Assembly (NCBI GenBank): GCA_944385645.1
Contig: CALWYA010000024.1
Location: 1 to 12,906 of the forward strand
Length of the DNA: 12,906 bases
Direction: 5' to 3'
DNA from: an uncultured Oscillospiraceae bacterium
GTDB taxonomy: Bacteria; Bacillota; Clostridia; Oscillospirales; Oscillospiraceae
Part shown: piece after piece, positions 7,422 through 12,906 of the stretch
Position numbering within the stretch: position 1 is the stretch's first letter
How the letters are laid out: each line of letters begins with the position of its first letter
Program-made: the position numbers and the translations under genes
Notes under the pieces: model-generated
The model's database searches: none
What the model was told of the DNA's origin: nothing
The model's input: only the letters and a program-made list of their open reading frames with translations

Positions 7422-8021
7422 CTATCTCCCCGCCGCCCGCCGGACCAGGGCGGGGATTTCCCCCGCCGCCCGGGCCAGGGCGGCCTCCACGTCGGTCCCC
7501 CACACGTCCAGGTTCTCGGCGGCCAGACAGAAGGTCTCCCCCACCCCCATCATGGCCGCCCAGCCCTGGATGTACTGATACCCCAGGTTCTGCGCCCGCA
7601 CCGGCCCGCCGCCGGTGGTCACATAGACCAGCGCCCGCGCCCGGCTCATGCCCACCTGGGCCCCCTCCTCGGTGTACCGGAAGGTGATCCCCAGGCAGCT
7701 GGCCCACTCCAGACAGACCTTCAGGGCGGCGGGGAAGGACAGGTCCCAGTAGGGGGCCCCCACCAGAATCAGGTCGGACCCGGCCACCTCCCGGGCGGGG
7801 GCCAGCAGAGGGGAATCGCTCCCCGCCCGGGCCAGGGCGTCCCGCTCCTCCGCCCGGGCGGCGGTCATCACCGGCAGCTCGGCTCCGGTGAGGTCCCGGC
7901 GGACGATCCGTGTCTCGGGCCGCAGGGCCCGGTACTCCTCCAGAAAGCACCGGCACAGCCGGGCGGTGCGGGAGACCTCCGGTCCCCGCATGCAGGCGTC
8001 GAGAAATAAGAGCTGTTCCAT
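7422..8021 (-). CDS. AzoR-like FMN-dependent NAD(P)H oxidoreductase (flavodoxin fold)
   Basis: This 199-residue protein has the length and motif order of the AzoR/NQO-type flavodoxin-fold family. These enzymes transfer electrons from NAD(P)H through FMN to azo dyes and quinones. The start LLFLDACMRGPEVSRT (4-19) corresponds to the phosphate-binding loop. GAPYWDLSFPAALKVCLEW (88-106) and GITFRYTEEG (111-120) match the FMN-site blocks, and TTGGG (135-139) is the conserved glycine loop. The ATG at 8021 is chosen because the domain begins there and GGGAGAG precedes it; an upstream in-frame start at 8075 would add 18 unconserved residues crossing a hairpin. It lies downstream of the pyruvate-kinase-like gene on the same strand, separated by 160 bases. 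The physiological substrate is unknown. Confidence 0.85.
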   Translation of the reverse strand: MEQLLFLDACMRGPEVSRTARLCRCFLEEYRALRPETRIVRRDLTGAELPVMTAARAEERDALARAGSDSPLLAPAREVAGSDLILVGAPYWDLSFPAALKVCLEWASCLGITFRYTEEGAQVGMSRARALVYVTTGGGPVRAQNLGYQYIQGWAAMMGVGETFCLAAENLDVWGTDVEAALARAAGEIPALVRRAAGR

Positions 8022-8181
8022 CGTTGACTCTCCCAATCTTTTCCAATTTCTGCCTCTCCCCCGCGGGGGAAGCATCTTGTATTCTACCTCGCCCCGCTGG
8101 GGCAGGATACGACAGATTTATTCTGCTGGTTCGGGTTCCGCCCCTGCGGGGCGGAGCTCTGAGGTCGGGTCGGAAACCGGC
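8022..8181. repeat. Intergenic region with three GC-rich palindromes
   Basis: No gene is seen here. The region holds TCCCCCGCGGGGGA at 8057-8070 (a perfect palindrome), GCCCC/GGGGC around GCT at 8091-8103, and TCCGCCCC/GGGGCGGA around TGC at 8137-8155. None is followed by a T run on the minus strand, so none is a canonical terminator. A possible minus-strand -10 (TAGAAT, 8082-8087) lacks a good -35. Confidence 0.65.
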
Positions 8182-9165
8182 TCACCGGTCCGCCAGGGCC
8201 GCCCGGGCGGTTTTGACCAGATACTCCATGGCCTGGACGGGGTAAGCCCCGGCGGCGGTCTCGCCGGTGAGCATCAGGGAGGACGCCCCGTCCAGCACTC
8301 CGTTGTAGATGTCGCACACCTCCGCCCGGGTGGGGACGGGCCGCCGCTCCATGGACCACAGCAGCTGGGTCACCAGACAGAAGGGCCGCCCCGCCTGGCG
8401 GCACCGGCGGGCGATCCGCTTCTGGAGCCCGGGCAGCTCCCACAGGGGGATGGCGTTGCCCAGGTCCCCCCGGGCGATGCAGATCTGGTCGGCGGCCTCC
8501 AGGATCTCGTCCAGCCGCTCCACCCCCCGCCGGTTCTCGATCTTGGCCATGATCTGCACCCCGGTGAGCCCCCGCTCCTCCAGGGCCCGGCGCAGGGCCT
8601 CCACGTCGGCCCGCCCCCGGACGAAGGGCTGGAGGATGTGGGTGGCCCCCAGCTCCCCCGCCAGGTCCAGGTTGGCCCGGTCCTCCTCCGTCAGGGCGGG
8701 GGCGTCCACCTCCACCCCCAGGATGGCCAGGCTCTTCCGGCTGCGGAGGGTCCCGCCCCGCAGCACCCGGCAGGCCAGGCCCTCCCCGGTCTTTTCGGCC
8801 ACCTCCAGCAGCAGGGCGCTGTCGTCCAGGGAGAGCCGGTCCCCCGGCCGGGCGGCCTCCCGGGCTGCCGGAGGGATGGGGACCCCCTCCCCGCCCAGCA
8901 GGACCCGCCCCCCCGTCTCCAGAGGCAGGGGGGCCGGCAGCCGGCCCACCCGCAGCTCGGGGCCCTGGAGGTCCAGGATCAGGTGGGCCCCCGGCCGCCC
9001 CGCCCTGCGGGCGGCGGGGCGAAAGGCCCCCTCCAGCAGGGGGCGGCTGTCCGCCAGGGCGACGTGGGACAGGTTCAGCCGGGCCCCGGTCATCCCCGCC
9101 CGGAACAGGGCGTCCAGGGTCTCCGGGGACGAGCAGGCGGGGCCCAGGGTGGCGTAAAATTCCAT
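8182..9165 (-). CDS. Pyruvate-kinase-like protein without the C-terminal domain
   Basis: This 327-residue protein resembles the catalytic part of pyruvate kinase (phosphoenolpyruvate + ADP to pyruvate + ATP). In order are YATLGPAC (4-11), RLNLSH (29-34), LDLQGPELRVG (64-74), a shortened B domain with LDDSALLLEV (113-122), AKIENRRGVERLDEIL (207-222), ARGDLG (231-236), TQLLWSM (266-272) and PTRAEVCDIYNGVLDGASS (278-296). Equivalents of the catalytic lysine (K208), the metal ligands (E210, D234) and the active-site threonine (T266) are present. The lysine usual in DxKGPE is Gln67. Ordinary bacterial enzymes have about 470 residues or more; the allosteric C-terminal domain is missing here. The ATG has AAAGGAG eight bases upstream. 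It may be a minimal kinase or a divergent paralogue with another substrate. Confidence 0.85.
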   Translation of the reverse strand: MEFYATLGPACSSPETLDALFRAGMTGARLNLSHVALADSRPLLEGAFRPAARRAGRPGAHLILDLQGPELRVGRLPAPLPLETGGRVLLGGEGVPIPPAAREAARPGDRLSLDDSALLLEVAEKTGEGLACRVLRGGTLRSRKSLAILGVEVDAPALTEEDRANLDLAGELGATHILQPFVRGRADVEALRRALEERGLTGVQIMAKIENRRGVERLDEILEAADQICIARGDLGNAIPLWELPGLQKRIARRCRQAGRPFCLVTQLLWSMERRPVPTRAEVCDIYNGVLDGASSLMLTGETAAGAYPVQAMEYLVKTARAALADR

Positions 9166-9202
9166 GGGGCACGCTCCTTTGCGCAAGGTCAGTCTCCCCT
9201 TT

Positions 9203-9231
9203 ATTATGGGCCAGCGGGGCCGGGAAGTCAA
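9203..9231 (-). promoter_or_regulatory. Promoter of the pyruvate-kinase-like gene
   Basis: On the minus strand, -35 TTGACT (9226-9231) and -10 CATAAT (9203-9208) are separated by 17 bases. The start of transcription would be near 9197, giving a leader of about 30 bases that contains the AAAGGAG site. Confidence 0.75.
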
Positions 9232-9246
9232 TGGGGCGGAAAGAGG

Positions 9247-9275
9247 TTGTATTTTTCCGGCGGATGTGGTATGGT
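9247..9275 (+). promoter_or_regulatory. Promoter of the ruvX operon
   Basis: TTGTAT (9247-9252) and TATGGT (9270-9275) are 17 bases apart. They lie 22 bases before the ruvX start codon, with GAGGAGG (9284-9290) between. The promoter is back to back with the minus-strand promoter, the two -35 boxes being 15 bases apart. Confidence 0.65.
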
Positions 9276-9297
9276 AGGGGCGAGAGGAGGCGAGTCC

Positions 9298-9732
9298 ATG
9301 CGGGTGATGGCCATCGACTACGGGGACGCCCACACAGGGGTGGCCCTGTCCGACCCCACCGGCTTTCTCACCGGGTCCACCCACACCATCCACAGCCGGA
9401 AGGCCCCGGTGGTGCTGGAGGAGCTGGTCCGGCTGATCCGGGAGCAGCAGGTGGATGAGCTGGTGATGGGCTTCCCCCGGAACATGGACGGCACCGAGGG
9501 CCCCCGGGCTCAGCTGTACCGGGAGTTCGCCCGGCAGCTGGAGGAGGCGTCGGGGCTGCCGGTGGTCCTGTGGGACGAGCGGCGCACCACCGTGGACGCC
9601 CACCGCATCCTGTTCCAGGCGGGACAGAACGCCAAAAAGCGGAAAAAGACCGTGGACGCCGTGGCGGCCAGCCTGATTCTGGAGGGCTATCTGGACGCCA
9701 GACGGCTGCGGAACAAGCAGGAGGGAATGTAA
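9298..9732 (+). CDS. ruvX: Putative pre-16S rRNA nuclease / Holliday junction resolvase-like YqgF (RuvX)
   Basis: This 144-residue protein matches the RNase H-fold YqgF/RuvX family in length and motifs: AIDYGDAHTGVALSD (5-19, with the first catalytic aspartate D7), VMGFPRNMDGTEGPRA (56-71), WDERRTTVDAH (92-102) and KKTVDAVAASLILEGYLD (116-133, last acidic residue D120). The family trims pre-16S rRNA ends and was earlier proposed to resolve Holliday junctions. The ATG at 9298 sits seven bases after GAGGAGG and coincides with the conserved N-terminal strand. The next gene starts one base after its stop, so the two are likely coupled. YqgF often neighbours alaS-associated small genes in Bacillota; here its partners are redox-type genes. 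Confidence 0.92.
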   Translation: MRVMAIDYGDAHTGVALSDPTGFLTGSTHTIHSRKAPVVLEELVRLIREQQVDELVMGFPRNMDGTEGPRAQLYREFARQLEEASGLPVVLWDERRTTVDAHRILFQAGQNAKKRKKTVDAVAASLILEGYLDARRLRNKQEGM

Positions 9733-9733
9733 T

Positions 9734-10018
9734 ATGTACAGAGTCTACGTGCGCTACAACATGAAGCCCGGGGCCCGGGAGGGGTTCCTGGAGGCGCTGG
9801 CCGGCATGGGCCTGCGCAAAGCGGTGCTGGCCGAGGAGGGCTGCCTGGGGTACGACTACTACCGGGCGGTGGACGACCCGGACGTGCTGATGCTGGTGGA
9901 GCTGTGGAAGGACCGGGCGGCCCAGCAGCTCCACCTGACCCTGCCCCACATGCAGGCCCTGCCCCCCGTCAAGGAGCAGTACGTCCTGGAGACCAAGCTG
10001 GAGTCCTACGACATCTGA
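9734..10018 (+). CDS. ABM-fold (antibiotic biosynthesis monooxygenase-like) protein
   Basis: This 94-residue protein has the typical size and signature of the dimeric ABM/YgiN ferredoxin-like fold: the opening strand YRVYVRYNMKPG (2-13), EEGCLGYDYYRAVDDPD (34-50), LVELWKD (54-60), and AAQQLH then PHMQAL (62-76). Members are cofactor-free quinol monooxygenases or haem-degrading proteins; many in anaerobes have no assigned reaction. The ATG is one base past the ruvX stop, and AGGAGG lies inside the end of ruvX, which supports coupled translation. Its place before a flavodoxin/ferredoxin gene fits a redox or quinone-related role, but the substrate is not known. Confidence 0.85.
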   Translation: MYRVYVRYNMKPGAREGFLEALAGMGLRKAVLAEEGCLGYDYYRAVDDPDVLMLVELWKDRAAQQLHLTLPHMQALPPVKEQYVLETKLESYDI

Positions 10019-10067
10019 GCGCGGCCGTCCCGCCCAGGGGTGGGAGCTGGAAAGGGAGAACACGACC

Positions 10068-10898
10068 ATGGAGATCAAAACCGTCTGGGCCGTCTATTTC
10101 AGCGGCACCGGCACCACCGAGAAGGTGGCCACCCGCCTGGCAAAGTCCCTGGCAGAGCAGCTGGGGGCCCAGTACCGGGCCCACGACTACACCACCCCCG
10201 CCGGCCGGGTGGAACTCACCTTCGGCCCGGAGGAGCTGGTGGTGCTGGGCACCCCGGTGTACGCCGGCCGGGTGCCCAATCTGATGCTGCCCTATCTCCA
10301 GAGCAGCGTCCACGGGGCGCACACCCTGGCCGTCCCGGTGGTGCTCTACGGCAACCGGAACTTTGACGACGGCCTCATCGAGCTGCGCAATGTGCTGGCC
10401 GCCAACGGCTTCGCCCCCATCGCCGGGGCCGCCGTGGTGGGGGAGCACTCCTTCTCCAAGATCCTGGGGGCGGGCCGCCCCGACGGGGAGGACCTGGAGC
10501 TGGTGGACCGGCTGGCCCGGGAGACCGCGGACAAGGTGAAGGGGCTGACCGCCGCCCCGGCCCAGCCGGTGGCGGTGGAGGGCTGCGACCCCATCCGGCC
10601 CTACTACACCCCCCGGGACCGGCACGGGGAGCCCATCAAGGATTTCCTGAAGGCCAAGCCGGTCACCGACCCGGACAAGTGCGTGAAGTGCGGCCTGTGC
10701 GCCCGGCTGTGCCCCATGGGGGCCATCGACCCCGAAGATGTGACCCAGGTGGTGGGCAAGTGCATCAAGTGCTGCGCCTGCGTGAAGAAGTGCCCCATGG
10801 GGGCCAAGTACTTCGACCACGAGGGCTATCTGTACCACCAGCACGAGCTGGAGGACCAGTACGCCGGCCGCCGGGCCCCCACGAAAATTTTCCTGTAA
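10068..10898 (+). CDS. EFR1-type flavodoxin / 2x[4Fe-4S] ferredoxin fusion
   Basis: This 276-residue cytoplasmic electron carrier has two parts. Residues 1-160 are a flavodoxin-like domain whose FMN phosphate loop is FSGTGTTEKVA (11-21), with GTPVYAGRVPN (61-71) and LYGNRNFDD (93-101) as further flavin-site blocks. Residues ~195-250 carry two [4Fe-4S] motifs, CVKCGLCARLCP (C205, C208, C211, C215) and CIKCCACVKKCP (C232, C235, C238, C242). This architecture matches the EFR1 family common in clostridia, where it presumably passes electrons between FMN and ferredoxin-type partners; the partner is not known. AAGGGAGAA lies about eight bases before the ATG. The gene is 49 bases after the ABM gene and is followed at once by a terminator, so it closes the ruvX operon. 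Confidence 0.92.
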   Translation: MEIKTVWAVYFSGTGTTEKVATRLAKSLAEQLGAQYRAHDYTTPAGRVELTFGPEELVVLGTPVYAGRVPNLMLPYLQSSVHGAHTLAVPVVLYGNRNFDDGLIELRNVLAANGFAPIAGAAVVGEHSFSKILGAGRPDGEDLELVDRLARETADKVKGLTAAPAQPVAVEGCDPIRPYYTPRDRHGEPIKDFLKAKPVTDPDKCVKCGLCARLCPMGAIDPEDVTQVVGKCIKCCACVKKCPMGAKYFDHEGYLYHQHELEDQYAGRRAPTKIFL

Positions 10899-10903
10899 GC
10901 AGA

Positions 10904-10940
10904 GCAGCCCCTCCGCCGCCGGCGGAGGGGCCGCTTTTCT
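10904..10940 (+). terminator. Intrinsic terminator after the EFR1 gene
   Basis: GCCCCTCCGCC (10907-10917) and GGCGGAGGGGC (10921-10931) form an 11-bp stem with loop GCC. One mismatch and two more base pairs extend it, followed by TTTTCTT. It begins a few bases after the stop codon. Confidence 0.9.
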
Positions 10941-11017
10941 TCCCGGCCTCTCCCGACGCGCCGCCCTGCCCGCCGGGGTGTTTTTTTGGAAAACCAGGAC
11001 CGGCGCGGGAATTCCGG

Positions 11018-11046
11018 TTGCTTTTTCCGGGAAAATGGTATATGAT
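11018..11046 (+). promoter_or_regulatory. Promoter before the membrane protein / metG pair, with spacer palindrome
   Basis: TTGCTT (11018-11023) and TATGAT (11041-11046) are 17 bases apart. The spacer contains TTTTCCGGGAAAA (11023-11035), six-base arms around one central base, which is operator-like. Transcription would start near 11053, about 77 bases before the first gene. Confidence 0.65.
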
Positions 11047-11129
11047 AAAGGTCGATTTTGTTTCCCGCCCCGCTTCCGCTCTCCCGGGCGGAAGGGGCGC
11101 GCGCTGACACGGGGGGATCGTCCACAAGC

Positions 11130-11948
11130 ATGAGAAAAGACATCATCCTGCCCGGCCTGGCCCTGGTGGGGGGCGCGGCCGGCTTTGCCCTGCGCCGGTG
11201 GCAGCTGGCCTCGGCCTGGCGCCCGGAGGCGGAGCTGTTCACCCACGGCGCCCCCGCCACCCTGGCCCTGCTGGGGGTCCTGGGCGCCGTGCTACTGGCC
11301 CTGCTGGCGCTGACCCTGGAGGAGCGCCGCCGGCCGGAGAATTTCCTGGCCGCCTTCGCCTGCCCCCAGGAGGGGCAGTTGACCGTACTGGCCGCCGCCG
11401 GCCTGCTGATGGCGATCGCCGGCCTGCTGGGTCTGGGAGACGCCTTCGGCCAGTGGCAGAACCGGGCCCTGGAGGCCGCCGCCGAACCCATGAGCAGTCT
11501 GGCCTCCCAGGTCGTCACCTGCCTGCTGGCTCTGCCCGGCGCTCTGGGGCTGCTCCAGATGGGCCGGGGGGCATACCGGAACGAGGACAGCGACACCATG
11601 TCCCTGCTGGCCCCCCTCCCCGCCCTGTCCGGGCTGGCCTGGCTGTTCACCACCCACCTGCGCCACGGCAGCGAACCGGTGCTCATGGGCTATGGCTTCG
11701 GCCTGGCCGCCGCCGGTCTGCTGATGCTGGCCCACTACTACTGCGCCGGCTTTTTCTTCGGCCGGAGCAAGCCCCGCCGGGCCGTCTTCTGCGCCCTGGC
11801 CGGCGCCGTTCTGGGGCTGACCGCCCTGGCCGACGGCCCCGCCTGGTGGGAGGCCGCCCTCACCCTAGCGTTCTGCCTGTCCGCCCTGGCCCTCGCCCGG
11901 GCGCTGCTGCTGCCCCGCTCCGCGCCGGAGGGGGCGGCCCAATCATGA
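11130..11948 (+). CDS. Unrecognised multi-pass membrane protein (about eight helices)
   Basis: I do not recognise this 272-residue protein. Hydrophobic stretches at about 6-22, 41-63, 84-103, 122-143, 158-175, 184-210, 217-234 and 241-261 suggest eight membrane helices. Loops are short, and there is a basic segment at 212-217 (RSKPRR). There is no signal peptide cleavage site, nucleotide-binding motif or catalytic cluster that I can name. The ATG at 11130 is chosen because the first helix begins right after it; the GGGGGGAT upstream is a weak, slightly distant ribosome site, so the start is less certain. metG begins 21 bases downstream, so the two are probably co-transcribed from the promoter at 11018-11046. 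The base composition matches the neighbours. Confidence 0.75.
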   Translation: MRKDIILPGLALVGGAAGFALRRWQLASAWRPEAELFTHGAPATLALLGVLGAVLLALLALTLEERRRPENFLAAFACPQEGQLTVLAAAGLLMAIAGLLGLGDAFGQWQNRALEAAAEPMSSLASQVVTCLLALPGALGLLQMGRGAYRNEDSDTMSLLAPLPALSGLAWLFTTHLRHGSEPVLMGYGFGLAAAGLLMLAHYYCAGFFFGRSKPRRAVFCALAGAVLGLTALADGPAWWEAALTLAFCLSALALARALLLPRSAPEGAAQS

Positions 11949-11969
11949 GAAACGGAGGACCTGTGTACC

Positions 11970-12906
11970 ATGGAGAAGAAGCCCTACTATATCACCACCC
12001 CCATCTACTACCCCAGCGATAAGCTCCACATCGGCCACACCTACTGCACCGTGGCCACCGACACCCTGGCCCGCTACCACCGCCTGAAGGGGGAGCAGGT
12101 CATGTTCCTCACCGGCACCGACGAGCACGGCCAGAAGATCGAGGACAAGGCCAAGGAGGCCGGCGTCACCCCCAAGGCCTTCGTGGACGCCATCGTGGAG
12201 GGCCCCCGGGGGGTCAAGGACCTGTGGCAACTGATGAACATCTCCAACGACCGGTTCATCCGCACCACCGACGACTATCACGTCTCCGCCATCCAGAAGA
12301 TCTTCAGGAAGATGTACGACAACGGGGACATCTATAAGGGGACCTACAAGGGCAAGTACTGCAAGCCCTGCGAGTCCTTCTGGACCGAGAGCCAGCTGAA
12401 GGACGGTTGCTGCCCCGACTGCGGCCGGCCCGTCCAGGACGCGGAGGAGGAGGCCTATTTCTTCCGCCTGTCCAAGTACGCCGACCGGATCCAGCACCTG
12501 CTGGAGGACACCGACTTCCTGCAGCCCCGCTCCCGGGTCAACGAGATGGTGAACAACTTCATCAAGCCCGGCCTGGAGGACCTGTGCGTTTCCCGCACCT
12601 CCTTCACCTGGGGCATCCCCGTGGACTTCGACCCGGGCCACGTGGTCTATGTGTGGGTGGACGCCCTGTCCAACTATATCACCGCCCTGGGCTACTGCAA
12701 CGACCGCTACCACGACTATGAGACCTACTGGCCCGCCGACGTGCACATCGTGGGCAAGGAGATTGTCCGCTTCCACTCCATCATCTGGCCCGCCATGCTC
12801 ATGAGCCTGGGGGAGCCCCTGCCCAAGCACGTGTTCGGCCACGGCTGGCTCCTCCTGGACGGGGGCAAGATGTCCAAGTCCAAGGGCAACGTGGTGGACC
12901 CCTATA
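11970..12906 (+). CDS. metG: Methionyl-tRNA synthetase, N-terminal part (3' truncated by window)
   Basis: The gene runs off the right edge after 312 complete codons. It encodes the class I synthetase that charges tRNA-Met. Visible are YYITTPIYYPSDKLHIGH with the HIGH motif at 20-23, FLTGTDEHGQKIE (46-58), the zinc-binding knuckle CKPC (131-134) with CPDC (148-151), the methionine-site region VYVWVDALSNYI, and KMSKS at 300-304. The paired cysteines and the general wording resemble the bacterial type common in Bacillota. The ATG has GGAGGA about ten bases upstream. The C-terminal anticodon-binding and dimerisation domains are outside the window. It follows the membrane protein gene by 21 bases; no T-box leader is visible directly upstream. 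Confidence 0.96.
   Translation, partial: MEKKPYYITTPIYYPSDKLHIGHTYCTVATDTLARYHRLKGEQVMFLTGTDEHGQKIEDKAKEAGVTPKAFVDAIVEGPRGVKDLWQLMNISNDRFIRTTDDYHVSAIQKIFRKMYDNGDIYKGTYKGKYCKPCESFWTESQLKDGCCPDCGRPVQDAEEEAYFFRLSKYADRIQHLLEDTDFLQPRSRVNEMVNNFIKPGLEDLCVSRTSFTWGIPVDFDPGHVVYVWVDALSNYITALGYCNDRYHDYETYWPADVHIVGKEIVRFHSIIWPAMLMSLGEPLPKHVFGHGWLLLDGGKMSKSKGNVVDPY

Noticed and set aside
9166..9603. Upstream extension of the pyruvate-kinase-like gene
   Set aside because: It would run antisense to ruvX and past a good promoter; AAAGGAG and the conserved N-terminus place the start at 9165.
7888..9732. 614-codon plus-strand frame ending in RuvX
   Set aside because: Only the last 144 codons are RuvX; the rest is antisense to two well-supported minus-strand genes, and the promoter and ribosome site are at 9247-9290.
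10964..10987. Possible second terminator before the run of seven T at 10981-10987
   Set aside because: Only a three-base-pair stem can be drawn, and a strong terminator already lies at 10904-10940.

Overview
This window looks like chromosomal DNA from a high-GC member of the Bacillota, most likely Oscillospiraceae (Flavonifractor, Lawsonibacter or Pseudoflavonifractor type). That is an inference. It rests on the strong G/C third-position bias, AGGAGG-type ribosome binding sites, a PcrA-type helicase tail, an SLH surface protein and a flavodoxin/ferredoxin fusion of the clostridial EFR1 type. No phage, transposase, CRISPR, tRNA or rRNA is visible.

Layout. (1) 1-494 is the 3' end of a PcrA/UvrD helicase gene, closed by a strong terminator at 524-551. 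(2) 495-1109 is a non-coding gap. It holds short inverted repeats at 628-733, an AT-richer tract of heptamer tandem repeats at about 807-968, an 11-bp-phased direct repeat at 975-991 that looks like an OmpR/PhoB-family operator, and a promoter at 1012-1041. (3) 1110-7184 is a tightly packed four-gene operon: a membrane-anchored efflux adaptor with two HlyD-like modules, an ABC ATPase, a MacB/FtsX-type permease overlapping it by ATGA, and a secreted three-SLH-domain protein. A bidirectional terminator follows at 7293-7335. (4) 7422-9165 on the minus strand carries an AzoR-like flavodoxin-fold oxidoreductase and a pyruvate-kinase-like protein that lacks the usual C-terminal domain; the stretch between them contains GC-rich hairpins. 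(5) 9166-9297 is a divergent promoter region. (6) 9298-10898 is a probable three-gene operon: ruvX, an ABM-fold monooxygenase-like protein, and a flavodoxin/2x[4Fe-4S] EFR1-family protein, ending in a terminator at about 10904-10940. (7) 11018-11046 is a promoter with a palindrome in its spacer, followed by an unrecognised eight-helix membrane protein and metG, which runs off the window.

How the genes fit together. The adaptor, ATPase, permease and SLH protein read as one envelope-associated export or stress-response unit, probably controlled by a two-component response regulator encoded elsewhere. The rest is housekeeping (pcrA, ruvX, metG) and small redox enzymes. The most notable items are the SLH protein and double-module adaptor in the MacAB-like operon with its candidate operator, the heptamer repeat tract upstream, the shortened pyruvate kinase, and the palindrome in the promoter ahead of the unknown membrane protein. 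I did not find a clearly new system; the four-gene export operon is the best candidate for follow-up.
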